Source of the DNA: Pseudorasbora parva
Lineage: Eukaryota > Chordata > Actinopteri > Cypriniformes > Gobionidae
Length of the DNA: 64,000 nt
Assembly: GCF_024679245.1 (NCBI RefSeq)
Contig: NC_090189.1
Location: 37,070,389 to 37,134,388 of the forward strand
Reading direction: 5' to 3'
Positions within the stretch are counted from its first letter, which is position 1. Each line of letters starts with the position of its first letter. The notes below the pieces were generated by a model. It saw nothing but the letters and a program-made list of their open reading frames with translations. It did no database searches and was not told the origin of the DNA. This document shows, in pieces, positions 37,225 through 49,897 of this stretch. The position numbers and the translations under genes were made by a program.

Positions 37225-40200
37225 ATAACACTATCAAAACTGGAGCATATTCGCAAGTTACTGTTAGTACAGTTAGTTACTACAAAACAACTTACAAAAC
37301 AAAAAACATGATATTAAGAAGAGTTGGATTCATTTTGTAAACAGCTACCTTGATGGAGAGCTGAGGATTACCACCATCACCTGCCTCTGCAGTGACTTTA
37401 CACGGTATAGTTTTATAAACATTCATCAGAGATGACTATCTCCCGCCGCCTCGGCCTTCATCATCCCGTCCCGCCGACATCTGGTGCCGTCGTGAGTTGT
37501 ACGTGATTGTTGTTTTGTGTGCTTGCAGCAGCTGAACTTTCCCGTGAGGGTTTCAGTGCCGTCAGCTCAGCGGACAAGCCAAAATTTTTTTTCAAGATTT
37601 TCAAGAGCTATTTGATTTCCTTGGCAGATTTTTTTATGATTCAATCATTCATTAAAGAGACTCACTCAGAAACGCTGATTTAATCAATAATGAAGCAAGA
37701 ATTTATTATTTATGAGTGAGTCATTGAATCATTCATTCAAACCATTTAAAAAAACACACAAAAAACTATTCTTTCTAATTAATTAAAGATTTTTAAATAG
37801 ACTGCAGTAATTTATATTTTGTCAGAACTTGTAGCAGATTACATTTTGTATAACTCTCCTTATGCTCTTCATTATAATTTTTAATAAAAAGCAGCTTGAA
37901 CATTCTACAGAATATCTTTTTTTTTGCTTAAAGCTGAGAGTGAGTAGTTTTTGATTAACTAATCCTTTACTGTCGACACAGAACCACCAACAAAGGTAAG
38001 CTCTAGTCTAGATGAATAGTTTTGAACCTGGTGTGTGGACTTAGATGCACTCTTGCTTGAACATGACCTGTGTTGGCTCAGAGGCTTCTGCAGGTTTCAT
38101 TGGTGAGCTTTGCCAGGGCTTTTTAATTAGAGAGCCACAGCAGTCAGGGGTCGAGGAGCCATGTGTGGTTTGGAAACCAGCTCAGCTTGTGTGAAATTTT
38201 GTGTGCGTGTGCCACGGCTTATGTTCTGTTACACATTAAATTGATCTTATTTTAACATTCTCCTGCTGTACCATAAAAGTTAATGAGTTGGAGGGCAGAG
38301 AGAGGACACAGGAGATGTTTTCTTGGCTTGCTTTATGACTGTGTCCTCACTGCTGTCCAGCTGGTTGTGAAATGCATTTAGGTACCTGCACAGGAAATTA
38401 TTCCTGCAGTTCAATGAGTTTAAAGGAATAAAAGAGCCAAAAGAAAGTTTGGAAGCCTTTATATGAGAGATTCCTTTACGGGGAAAACTATCATATTCTG
38501 CTGTAGAATTCTAGTGCTGCTAATATAATAGTATTACTAAAACTTTAATTACAAAATGGATATTCCCAGTCCTTAGTTCTGATTGGTTAGGCCGTGTTCA
38601 ATAAGAAATGTGAAGCCCTAGTTTACAGCGAATTTAGAACAGCTAAAGGGGGCTGTTAGGTACAATGTGGAGTGGAGTTGGGGCTTCTTGGGGCCTATTG
38701 CTCTATTAACAATCAAATAAAAAAATTTTTTAATAAAAAGGCATTATTTTGCTCCCGAAGCTCCCGAAGAGTCATTGTAATGGAAAAATAATAATAAAAA
38801 TAATAAAACATGCTTTTGCATTCAAATATGTCAAATGTTTTGCTTTGATAAGATATGTCCTCATATTTTATTTTTCTTTAGGGGCATTGTAGAATTTACA
38901 CCAACTTTTTAAATTGTGTTTCTACTAAAATTTGCTGTTGAAATATATATACATATATGGCCCTATACACGCGGTACAATGTGAAGGCAGGCACGATGCA
39001 AGTTTTTTTGCTAGTTTCAGCTCAACACAGTGTACATTTTCACATCCAGCGCCACGTTGTTTAAATAGCAAATGCACGAGTGCTGGTCTGAAAACCAGGT
39101 GTGTTCAGGCGCATTGTTGGTGTTGCTATTTTGAGGAACTGAAAATGACTACGCCATTGAGCCAAAAACCTGCTCTAAAGTCAATAGCGCAGTATTGTGT
39201 TATTTAAAGGGCCCGTTAGTAATATGAGCCTATACGCTATGCACAATGCACACACTCTGATTAATACACACACAGGGACGCGCAGCAGCACACAAACATT
39301 GTTAAATGTAAAAAATGAAAGGATTCCTCTCTGGAGAAGTATTCCTTCCACTCGCAAATTCTGCCATGGTGTAAGTGCAAAAGGCTTTTAAAGGGAATGG
39401 GAGATGAGACTCTGATTGGTTTATTGCACGTTACGCCCACAACACACCCATGACTCATTCAGAGACTATAGGGACAACCGTCTCAGATTATGTGTCGGGC
39501 GTGCTGACCATTTCATCCGTCGTTAAACTAGCAAAAGCACATTTGAACACGCCCTAATAGTCCAGTGGCATAGTGAAAATACCATTACCAAGGTGATAAA
39601 AGCACCAAATTTTGCATGGTGCTTTCTGTATATAGTGTAATTTTGGCCTTAAGAAAGACCAAACTTTGGCATTAAGAAATATGCTCAAAAAAGCGATTTT
39701 CAAGTTCCTGCACAAAATAAAGTGTTCAAATGAATCAAATTAAACTTCAAATTAGGGTAACACTTTATATTTATTTACGTTTATGGACTTTTACATTACT
39801 AAAGTAGGGTTGTGTGATGTCCCCTAAATTGGCAGTTGACGATGTTTCCAGTAAAACATTGCGATGGACGATGATATTGTCGAGATACAGTATCTCTTAA
39901 CATAAATACTATTTTCCCCTGGGGGGGAGGGGGTGTGGAGAGCACCTTGCTCTATGGTGAAGCACATTCGAACATCCAGTCGTTGGTGTTTCATTGGCTT
40001 TCCCCCTCCAGATTTAACAGAATTCCGTTAGTCTTTGTCGCTTTCACATGCGTTGAATTGTTCAACTTAAAGGTGGCAAAGTTTGTACCAAGAAGCAGAA
40101 TGTGAAGCAAAATTGCTATCAGTTTTATCATTCTCAAAATAGAATTTAGTTTAGGCATCAGATTTATGACTTGTCCCAGGTGTCTGTGAGGGACATCTTA

Positions 40201-40357
40201 GGGGTTCAGAGGTGTCTTTCTGGCAAATAATACATAGAGCCCAGTTCAGCTCTATGTTGAAGTTTCAGAAACTAATTTTATATATGCATAAAAGAACGAA
40301 CGAATCAAGACATTCCAACCTGCAACAATAGGAAACCAAAATAACTGAAAGTACATC
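37225..40357. other. intronic DNA with no recognised element
   Basis: No gene seen. 37440-37570 is locally GC-rich and has an acceptor-like TTGTGTGCTTGCAG at about 37516-37529, but no supported exon follows. 38030-38480 looks unique and moderately GC. 39930-39950 is a G-rich run. Confidence 0.4.
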
Positions 40358-40359
40358 TA

Positions 40360-41437
40360 CAAACCTGATTCCAAAAAAGTTGGGACACTGTACAAATTGT
40401 GAATAAAAAAACATATCAAATGCTGAAATTGAGACATTTTGAAATGTCTCATTTTGGATTTCATGAGAGCTACAAATTTCAAAAAAGTTCAGGAGACAGG
40501 TAGCAGGTGGGGACAGGTAGCAATAAGAGGCTGGGAAAGTTAAATGTACATATAAGGAACAGCTGGAGGACCAATTTGCAATTTATTAGGTCAACTGGCA
40601 GCATGATTGGGTATGAAAAGAACCTCTCAGAGTGGCAGTGTCTCTCAGAAGTCAAGATGGGCAGAGGATCCCCAATCCCTCAATGCTGCGGCGAAAAATT
40701 GTGGAGCAATATCAGAAAGGAGTTTCTCAGAGAAAAATTGCAAAGAGTTTAAAGTTATCATCTACAGTGTATGATATCATCCAAAGATTCAGAAAATCTG
40801 GAACAATCTCTGTGTGTAAGGGTCAAGGCCGGAAAACCATACTGGATGCCCGTGATCTTCGGGCACTGCATCACATACAGGAATGCTACTGTAATGGAAA
40901 TCACAACATGGCCTCGGGGATACTTCCAGAAAACATTGTCTGTGAACTCAAAAGTTCAAAAAAGAATTCATTTTCCATTTTCCATTTTCCAACATGACAA
41001 TGCCAGACCACATACTGCAGCAATTACAACATCATGGGGGATCACTAGAAGGGATCACAATACTGAAATGGCCAGCCTGCAGTCCAGATCTTTCACCCAT
41101 AGAAAACATTTGGCGCATCATAAAGAGGAAGATGCGACAAAGAAGACCTAAGACAGCTGAGCAACAAGAAGCCTGTATTAGACAAGAATGGGACAACATT
41201 CCTATTCCTAAACGTGAGCAACTTGTCTCCTTAGTCACCAGACGTTTGCAGACTGTTATAAAAAGAAGAGGGGATGCCACACAGTGTTGGACATGGCCTT
41301 GTCCCAACTTTTTTTTCTTGTTATGTCATCTATGTTGTATTCTGAATAAGATATTGAAATTTAAAACTTCCACATCATTGCATTCTGTTTTTATTCACAA
41401 TTTGTACAGTGTCCCAACTTTTTTGGAATTGAGTTTG
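40360..41437 (+). mobile_element. Tc1/mariner element, internally deleted
   Basis: Terminal inverted repeats CAAACCTGATTCCAAAAAAG and TTTTTTGGAATTGAGTTTG continue through GTTGGGACACTGTACAAATT on each side, more than 45 bp in all. TA dinucleotides flank both ends (40358-40359, 41438-41439). It carries a broken transposase. Confidence 0.93.
40632..41300 (+). pseudogene. Tc1-like transposase, deleted and frameshifted
   Basis: The first part (40632-40915) is the helix-turn-helix region: LRRKIVEQYQKGVSQRKIAK, then GRKTILDARDLRALHHIQE. Immediately after, the reading jumps to FQHDNARPHTAAITT (about 40985-41030), the second catalytic aspartate region. It continues in another frame with LKWPACSPDLSPIENIWRII (about 41066-41125), the third catalytic region. 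The centre with the first aspartate is gone. Total about 220 residues against about 340 for the family. Confidence 0.9.
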
Positions 41438-41624
41438 TAGTTCTGTACTGTCACACACAAATAAGATTTAATGTGATGTGATGCAGCCTAAAATAAAATT
41501 AAAGGGATTTTTCATATTAAACTATGTTATTCCCTTAACTAAAACAAGTTGATCCATCTCTCTCTCGTCTGAGTGCGTGCACTTAGTCACTCTGACGCGT
41601 GGTGACGATCTGATAGCATTTAGC

Positions 41625-41835
41625 TTAGCCCACTATAATGTATGGCGGAATAGCACTTCTGAGAGTACTTTGACTCGGCGCAGTAAGTCCCGCCTGAAAG
41701 ATCTTCCCTCACATCTCCCCCTCACCCCTATTGACAGAGATGTGAGGGAAGATGTTTCAGGCATGACTTTTTACTGCACCGAGTCAAAGTACTCTCAGAA
41801 GTGCTATCCGGCCATACATTATAGTTCTCCTTTTT
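41625..41835. repeat. fold-back repeat of about 210 bp
   Basis: Arms 41630-41718 and 41738-41830 are inverted (CACTTCTGAGAGTACTTTGA and its complement; CTTCCCTCACATCTC and its complement) around a 20-bp loop. Probably a palindromic MITE; ends not established. Confidence 0.8.
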
Positions 41836-43779
41836 AATCCGCTTAGAAAAGCGTCACGTTTTATTTTGTGTCACCATAATTGATCGTTCAACTATTCGTG
41901 TAACTGTAAATAGGGAAAACGTGGAGGTGTTTGGTTGCTTCTAACTTGATCTCAGTTTGGTACCATAGTGAATGAACTGGGCTTAGTTGGAAGATCAGAT
42001 CGTCACTGGGCAACAGAGAGATTGCGGGTGTTTTTTTTTTTTTAGTTACCAGCTTACTGGTGTGCATGTAAACGGACCCAGTGATGAAGTGCAGATGATA
42101 TCATGTATTTATTCTGTGTAAAATTAATCTTGGAAGCATTTCAGATATTTCATTATCGATGTGTATTGTTTTGATAACTACATTGCACTTTTATATGTAA
42201 TATAAAAAAATGTATATTACATATAAAATTCAACCCGCCAAAGTGGCGAGTAGGAGTGACTGTGTTGCACGCCATTGCTGAAATACACACGCATATGGTG
42301 GGTTTTAAGGGTTTTAAGAAAAACATTTTTTTTTATTTAATAATCTCCCCCGTTGTCATAATTTGTTTTGTAAAGGTATAAAATTGGTTGCTGTTTTACT
42401 GCATCTAGTGTTTAGCTGAAAACCCCAGTGAATTGTATGTATGGGTATATTTTTGAATGTAGGTAGAGGAATGTTTTTGCAATGGGCCTGGGTTGTGGAA
42501 AAGAGTGTTGAAAATAAGCTTCCCTCACTGAGCAGTTTACCAACACAATGGAAATTTAAACCCATGTTTGGCTTCAAGCCAAGACCTAACTTGTATGACG
42601 ATGAGTAACCACAGTAACTAATAGCATGGTTTCATTATACCACAGGCTCTGTTTAAAATAACAAGTGTCCAAATGGTTAAATGTTCTCTAATATGTAGAA
42701 GTGCAGCAAGGCGTAGAGCAAAAAATCAGTTGGTCAAAGCACTTTTGTATTTTGCTCACAGCTCTAATTGCAACCTGCCGCATTTGGGCTTAATTGGTGT
42801 GTTGCTGAGACTTGATGTAGGTGTCACGTTCAGCATTTTCAAGAGTTTGCTGTCTCATCTGGAGAGGAAAGCTAACTGCAGGTGTTTTTGACATGTAGGA
42901 AATTCAAACAGATGTTGTTAATAATTATTTTTCCCTATCATTGAGCCAAATATTGTCTGACTGTTCCACAGTCTGTTATACAGTAAAAACCTATCTTTGG
43001 CCTGTTGGCGGCACAGGAACAAAGGGGAAGTGGGCGTTCAGGCATGAGACAGTACTGAGTATTGCTAAGAAGACAGGCCTTTGTTCCATCTGACAATCCC
43101 AGAAATAGCTGTAAGCACTTTGGAATTTCTGAACGTATCTCTCAGAATTCTTCATAACCCTGATGGATTTAGAGATGAACATTACTGTTTGTTCTGACTG
43201 TGATTTTACCCTGCATAATATGTATATTCTTTCTCTTACTCATCAGTCATGCAGTTCACAGTCACTGTCCCAAATTCCTCTTTTCCAAAGCTGTGAAATG
43301 TGTGGGCTTTGGGTAAAGTCCCCTTCAGTTATTTAACTCTCCGTGTCTCTTTCTGAATGCTGACCATTGTGGCCCAAGGCTGCTCTCCCATGTCCTAACT
43401 CCATGAGTCTAGAACCAGTGAGTCCCCAGGAGGAGCGCAGTAAGACAATGAGTCAGTGTTCACAGTCACAGGGCCTGGCTGGGCCGGACAGAACCATTGA
43501 GGTTCAGATACTCTCGTCTGCTTGGAGATGAGGCACAGACTTGAAATATCCTATCAGTGTTCGATAGGTGATTACGTTTTTCTCATTGACTTTTCAAATC
43601 AATGCTTGATTTTGCTGCTTTAGTTTACATGTTACACTTAGTCTGAACTGCTACAGCTACACTAAAAGCTACATATGAAAAGCTGCTGATGTTAGGAAGA
43701 ACAGGTTCCAACATGATTACAAAAATAATATGTCAGGGTTAATTAGCTTTATATGAAATAGAAGCACTGTTTTCAAATA

Positions 43780-44440
43780 GTTTATTGTCCTAAACTTTTG
43801 ATAGGTGCCCGAAAGTTTTCAGTTCACACTTGAAGAGTTTCACTAATGAACTGCTAGTCACTTTAATTTAGCAGCATTTGCATTGATATTGGGTGGAATT
43901 TTAGGTCAGGCACTGTTGTTGGACAAGATGGCCTGGCTTACCGTCTCTGTACTAATTCATCCCAAAGGTGTTCTATCGGGTTGAGGTCAGGACTCAGTGC
44001 AGGCCTGTCAAGTTCTTCCACACCCAACTCTACTCATCTGTGTCTTTATGGACCTTGCTTTGTGCACTTGTGTGCAGTCATGTTGGAACAGGAAGGGGCC
44101 ATCCTCAAACTGTTCCCACAATGTTGGGAGCATGAAATTGTCCAAAATTTCTTGGTATGCTGAAGCATTAGGAGTTCATTTCACTGGAACTAAGGGGGCA
44201 AGCCCGACCCCTGAAGAACAACCCCACACCATAAATTTGACTGCAGAAAGTTGCCGACTTCTGCGCACTGTGAGCCTCAGCATGCGCTGACCCCGCTCTG
44301 TGGCCTGCCACCGTGGCCTATGACTTTGTGTCTGAGTTGCTGTTTTTCCTAATTGCTTTCATTTTGTTATACCACTAACAGTTGACCGTGGAATATTTAG
44401 TAGTGAGCTAATTTCATGAATGGACTTATTGCAAGGTTGT
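43780..44440 (-). pseudogene. second Tc1/mariner-type transposase remnant
   Basis: Minus-strand frames read MLPTLWEQFEDGPFLFQHDC (about 44134-44075), the second catalytic-aspartate region, and then a piece equivalent to PDLNPIEHLWDEL with a frameshift (about 43995-43955). The family differs from the copy at 40360. Stops occur throughout. Terminal repeats not identified. Confidence 0.65.
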
Positions 44441-44860
44441 AACGATTCACTTGTTTTCTTGATGCATCGATTACAAATTCTGATTATGCATATGCATCGA
44501 TCTTAAAACATGAATCGTAAATTGTTGATATCGGTCAATAATTGATTTAAAATGCTAAGAATCAATAGATTCAATAGTGATTTAGTGCTTTAAAAAAAAA
44601 CATTAGATTATTCAACATGCGTGAATTAATGGATAATGGATACATTGTTCTGAGTCAAACTGTTCAAGCCATTGTCAACTGCCTAGTCACTATGGTCACT
44701 ACTCTTGTAACAAAACGTTTTCTTTGCTGGAAACGTCACCGTTGTTTTATATAAAATAAAATACTGCATTTTACGGAAATGGATCAATGGTAAATTTCCA
44801 CTCATGTCAGTTAATCTGATGCACGTTTCCATAGACGTGTCACTTGTTGACGCTTTCACC
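44440..44860. other. AT-rich repeat-like DNA
   Basis: Contains ATGCATCGAT-type repeats and nothing coding. Confidence 0.35.
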
Positions 44861-45488
44861 CCAGATTTAGGCCTGTAGTGACCTTCCAGATCTGGAGAAG
44901 GCGCCAGCTTGCCCAGAATAACAAGTCCACCCATCTCTTATGGTGCCCATTATACACCATTCTAAACACTGATCTGTAATATTGCGCACATACACAGATA
45001 CAGTCTCTCCAAGGTTGGAGCTGATTAAGCTCCAGTTCTAACCCAAAACATACTGATAACATGTGCTTTCTTTCAGTGAGAGGGACATACAATAGTACAG
45101 GCAATATTCATATTGACTCTAGTGTTTCAGTAAAAGGAACTATAAAAGAAATAAAATATAATAAATTAAAAGAAAAACAAATCCCTATTTAATCTCTGAA
45201 AGCTGGCGTTTAATGTGAGCAAACACTGAAAAAAACACTTCTCCAAAATCTAAACACACGATGCTTTGTGGCTATCAAGTGTTTAGTGACACATCACACA
45301 TCTCTAGGCCAGACCCTCAGTCACTGGGAGACCAAATACACACTTTAGAAAACAAGAAACCTAAAGCAAAACTGGAAATAATCATTATAATAATATAGGA
45401 AGATAAATGTTGATTAGGGCTTTAATTATGAATTTAATTAGGATATATATACAGGTATATATAAGCGGCAGTGGATTTCAGAATTCCC
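44860..45488 (-). repeat. LTR-like repeat, copy 1 (truncated)
   Basis: About 630 bp shared with 49250-49897 in the same orientation, including TGACCTTCCAGATCTGGAG, CAAGTGTTTAGTGACACATC and GGCAGTGGATTTCA. On the minus strand it starts TGAAATCCACTGCC directly after a purine tract TTGAAAGGGGAATTC, as expected for a 3' LTR after a polypurine tract. Similarity stops near 44860. Confidence 0.6.
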
Positions 45489-46110
45489 CTTTCAACATTA
45501 AAGCATTGTGGAGATTTAGCCTCACGTTCATTTGTGGTGTGCTCTAAATCAAATTATTTTCAGAAAAGTAAAATTCAAAATGGTGAAAAAACTCTAATGA
45601 TGGAAAATTACGTCACGGAGCGCAATCAAATTGTCTTGAGCCACGAATTCAGAGCCTTTGCAGTTCAAAAGTTATTAGCATAAACGTAAGTGCAAATTTG
45701 GACAATTGGTGGCACTAGAGGGATTGAGTTATAGACTTTAAAATTGCTCTTGTTAATGTTCAGACTGTCCTTAATCTGTGTGCCAAATTTTAAGTTTCCT
45801 GCACGTTCTATTACCGTAGTTCTATAGACTCAAGAAGAAGAAGCAGAAGAAGAGTAATAATATGAACAACCATTACAGTTGGTGCCTATGCACCTTCAGT
45901 TCTTGGCCTCTAATACATTAACATATATTTTAGTTTACCATAAATGCTTGTCAGCACATTCAACAGTGCATTTTAACCACATTTCAAAGAAAATAGAATT
46001 TATAAAAAGAAAATGCATATAAAGATGTGCTTAAAGTGACCAAAATCACTATATTTAGTTTATGCCTAAATATATTATTTCCATAATAAGTACTCTTTTA
46101 TTTTTTGTTA
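45489..46110. other. old repeat remnant next to the LTR-like sequence
   Basis: Holds the fish repeat phrase ACAGTTGGTGCCTATGCACC (about 45877-45896) after an AAG-rich run. No gene recognised; the 70-residue frame at 45471-45683 has no family features. Confidence 0.4.
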
Positions 46111-46586
46111 ATTTACTTCCTTATCACAAGGGTTCTCCTTGTCTCAGGTAAAAATTCATCCCATTTTATAGTGAGGGAATTGATGATTTGCTGGACTGAG
46201 GCAGTGTGCAAAGGAATTCACACTGCAGGACATTCTGTGAGGGAAACGGATGAATAATTAACCAGGTTTGTTGACTGGGCTGCAGCGGGTCTGTCATCGG
46301 CTCTTATCTTCTCTTACAGACTTTACTGGCTGGGCCTTCAGTTTGGACAAAAGCGCTGTGTCAGCAAGTAGTCACAAGGGGTGGCGATCAGATACCTGAT
46401 CCCTTTCAGCCTCAACGCAACTGTCATTACTGTACAGACTAAAAGAATTCTTGCATAGGATATGGATTCAACGTAGGCCAAATGTCAGCCATTCAAGACA
46501 TCGGGAGATCGGGTCTAAAAGCTAGTGAATAGACTTACTTACAACATACTGTAGAAATGCAACACCTAACTGAAATGAACAATATG

Positions 46587-46668
<82 letters not shown>
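46587..46668. repeat. (TA)n microsatellite
   Basis: About 80 bases of alternating TA. Open frames on both strands here are repeat translation. Confidence 0.96.
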
Positions 46669-46669
<1 letters not shown>

Positions 46670-46835
46670 CATTTTATATAATATTAATGAAATATTAAAA
46701 AAGTGCACATTAATGTCTATTTTACACTTCAATAACCATACTTAAAAGACAATAGAAGTATATGCTTGAGTACATAGAAGACAATAGAAGAATGTACTTG
46801 AGATTTACAAAAGTGAGTCAAAAATAACTTTTAAG

Positions 46836-47095
46836 TTGGCAGATGGGTGGCACCCCCACATGATGAGGTTTGCATTATCTCGGTGGTCTCTGGAGGAGGC
46901 AGGGCTGATGGCTGTGGACTGTGAGCGGGGAGGCCCCAGTGCTGCTGCTGCTGGCACTCCACACGCCAACTCAAACAAACCACAACACACTGGCAATGAG
47001 AGGGAGAGCGCAGGCAAGCTCCTGGTTCATTTCCCTCTCGTACAGCTCTAAAAATAACCCCTGCTGACAGTTTTTTAATCTCCACACAACCCCCT
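46836..47095 (+). other. candidate non-coding regulatory segment with a MEF2-like site
   Basis: Non-repetitive, moderately GC segment with CTAAAAATAA at 47048-47057, a MEF2-type site. The 71-residue frame is low in codon evidence and includes a CTG repeat, so I do not call it a gene. Confidence 0.3.
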
Positions 47096-48087
47096 CTAGG
47101 GGTTCAAGAAATACTGTTGTGCAGAGTTTTTCCAAAATTCAAGCCTTCTGCTTGCTTTTGAAAGGAACCTTGAGCCGAGGGTGAAATCTGGAAGCGATTT
47201 GTAGATCAGCACAGAGTGATTTGGTGATTAGCACCTGTGTGCTGATCCAAAACCTGTAGTCCAAAACCTTGCCTAAGCTCAGTATTGACAGAGCTTTTCT
47301 GGATGCATAACCATAAGTGTAAACTTAAGTTTAAACAGTTTCCAAGATGAGATGCATTCTCAAATGCTTCATATTGGTCAATTCACAGAATAAAAAATAC
47401 CAAACAAAAGATATCCAGAGCCAGTTCATATACAAATTCCTTTTAACCAGAGGTGTCAAACTTATTTTTGGTTGAGCACGGGATGGGGGAAAATATAACT
47501 AAAATATAACCTAATTTAAAAAAAAATACATATAACCAAAATATAACCTAATTACCTTATTTTTAAATTTGTTGTACCTTTTTTATTGAATACTCAATTA
47601 GTTTTTACAACTAAAATACTTCATGAAATTTAAAAAACAAATGGATCAATTCTGATACTGTCCATTTTTTCGACATTTTTCTATTCTATTTTATTTATTG
47701 TTTATTTGTTCTATTCATAGTTTTCAGTCCTGTGACTGTCAGGGGGGCTTGGAGGGCAAAATCGCCATAGGACTCCATTGAACTGCAGCACAAACCTGTC
47801 GAATTTCTATCTTAAAACCAAAATATGAGAACAAGAGGCACGTGTTGGGCACTTATGATCCATAAAAAAACAGCGGGAAGTTTTTAAAAACGTGGTGAGT
47901 TGCACCAATACGGATTCAATTAAGCAAAGTTTAACGCTAATCTAGGATTTGTTGATAAGAGTTTTATTTAAAATTGAGTTGTTGAATCACTTAATTTAAA
48001 ACAGATTAATTATGCAGTAAAAACGTTATAGAACTGATCTAGCAGCAGATGAGCTGACGACAGAATCTGTATCAGAGCAACCCTTAA

Positions 48088-48862
48088 AGGGGTACTTCAG
48101 CGCTGGAAAGATGAATCTGTATTTAAACTGGGTCATCAATGTAGTAGAAATGTGAAATTATTTTTGAATTTGGTGCCTTCTAGACTGAGAAAAGACAGAA
48201 AATGTATTTTTGTCTCATGGGGATGAAATACTACAATTCCCAGAATGCTTCGCTGCCCTGTGAGGCCATTACCAAAGCCACCACTACTGGATTACAGTGA
48301 CTGAGTTCAGAAAGTACAATTAAATATTGAATGTGTCTGTTCAATATAACGATCGAGTTGCCACGTGAGTCTCACAGCACTAACTCCGATTAGGATTACA
48401 GGATTCAGATTACATTTAATGTCATACATGGGCTTATGAGCTCTCGTGATGAGAGCTGAGGTAATCGCGACCACATTCGCGGCATACATTCACAATGCGT
48501 TTTCAGTTCATGCCTTTGGAAGCTTAACTTTCATAGAAATTAATTTGAGAAGTTAAAACACTTACATTGCTCACCATAGCACCGTTTAAATTAATGCCTG
48601 CAGCTGCAAGCTGTGCTGTAAGTGTTATCTCCAAAACATGTGGAAATGGCTCCCTCTGCTGGCTGTAGTCTTTAGCCTCTGGGCAAACATTCCAAAGATG
48701 ACGCAAATATCGTAAATTTGCGTCACGAGAGGAATTTTTCCAGAAATAAAATGCATAAATCTCTCGTCTCAGGGGGATATGAGGGGGGAAAGCACAATCA
48801 TTTGAATATACTCCAGGGTTTCTACTGATACAAAGCCATATGCTGATCGCTGAAGTAACCCT
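48088..48862. mobile_element. TTAA-flanked element, copy 2 (775 bp)
   Basis: Inverted relative to the copy at 33395-34161. Starts AGGGGTACTTCAGCGCTGGA, ends ...GCTGAAGTAACCCT, with TTAA at 48084-48087 and 48863-48866. Shared blocks include GGCTCCCTCTGCTGGCTGTA. Confidence 0.87.
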
Positions 48863-49057
48863 TTAAAGTGCCGTAATGAACTTAAACAGTGATTTTAAAA
48901 GATCAACTTCAGTTTACACCATTTTTGATTATGCATACTATGTACAGGTGAGTAGATGAGCCAAGAATATGAACGCAAGGTGTTTTCTTTATAATGGGTT
49001 TTGATGGGGAAAACACATAACCAGAAACCTTGAGTTGCATTTAATATTCGGTGTTGT

Positions 49058-49897
49058 TAGGGGTTAACAGTTTATGACCCAAGACCAGTGAAAAATGAAG
49101 AACAAGAGTCAGGAGTGTAATTAATTAAACACACAATTTACTAAAGAATAGTTTGCAGTTTCATCAGCAGAAGCCAGCTTCAAGTCTCACAAGGAGTCCG
49201 TAGGCCGCGCTCCCGCTCTCTCGAGGTCTCTCGCCTTACGAATTCGCCCGTAGTGACCTTCCAGATCTGGAGCAGGCGCCAGCTTTCTCAGAACAACAAG
49301 TCCACCCATCTCTTAGTATTGTACACCATTCTCAATACTGATCTGTAACATAGAATATTGTGCACATACACCGATACAGTCTCTCCAAGGTTGGAGCTGA
49401 TTAAGCTCCAGTTCTAACCCAAAACATACTGATAACATGTGCTTTCTCTCAGTGAGAGATACAGACATTAGTACAGGAAATATTCATCTTGATGAGTTTG
49501 TGTTTTAAAAGGAAAAAGGAAATATCAAAAGGAAATATAAAATAGAATAAATTAAATGAAAGACAAATCCATATTTCATATATGGAAGCCGGCTAAGTGA
49601 GCAAACACTGTTACTGCACTCCTGACATGTTAGGGGTGTGTGATACCTCCAAAATCTAAACACACGACGCTTTGTGACTATCAAGTGTTTAGTGACACAT
49701 CACACATCTCTAGGCCAGACCCTCAGTCACTCCTCAGAGACCAAATACACACTTTAGAAAACAAGAAACATAAAGCAAAATCATAACTGGAAAGAATCGT
49801 TATAATAACATAGGAATATAAATGTTGATTAGGGCTTTAATTATGAATTTAATTAGGATATGTATACAGGTATATGTAAGCGGCAGTGGATTTCACA
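49058..49897 (-). repeat. LTR-like repeat, copy 2 (possible solo LTR)
   Basis: On the minus strand it begins TGTGAAATCCACTGCC after the purine tract AGAAAGGGGGAT and ends CCCCTAACA, so it has TG...CA ends. Its inner 650 bp match copy 1. No target duplication or internal retroelement coding was seen. Confidence 0.55.

Noticed and set aside
37440..37570. Possible exon after a TTGTGTGCTTGCAG acceptor
   Set aside because: No open, recognisable frame with a matching donor follows, and the sequence does not resemble arhgap26 exon 2, which should continue with BAR-domain residues.
40507..41440. Overlapping frames as a host gene
   Set aside because: They are frames of one broken Tc1-like transposase between terminal inverted repeats.
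46836..47085. 71-84-aa frames on both strands
   Set aside because: No family features; the Ala/Gln run comes from a short CTG repeat. Kept only as a possible regulatory segment.
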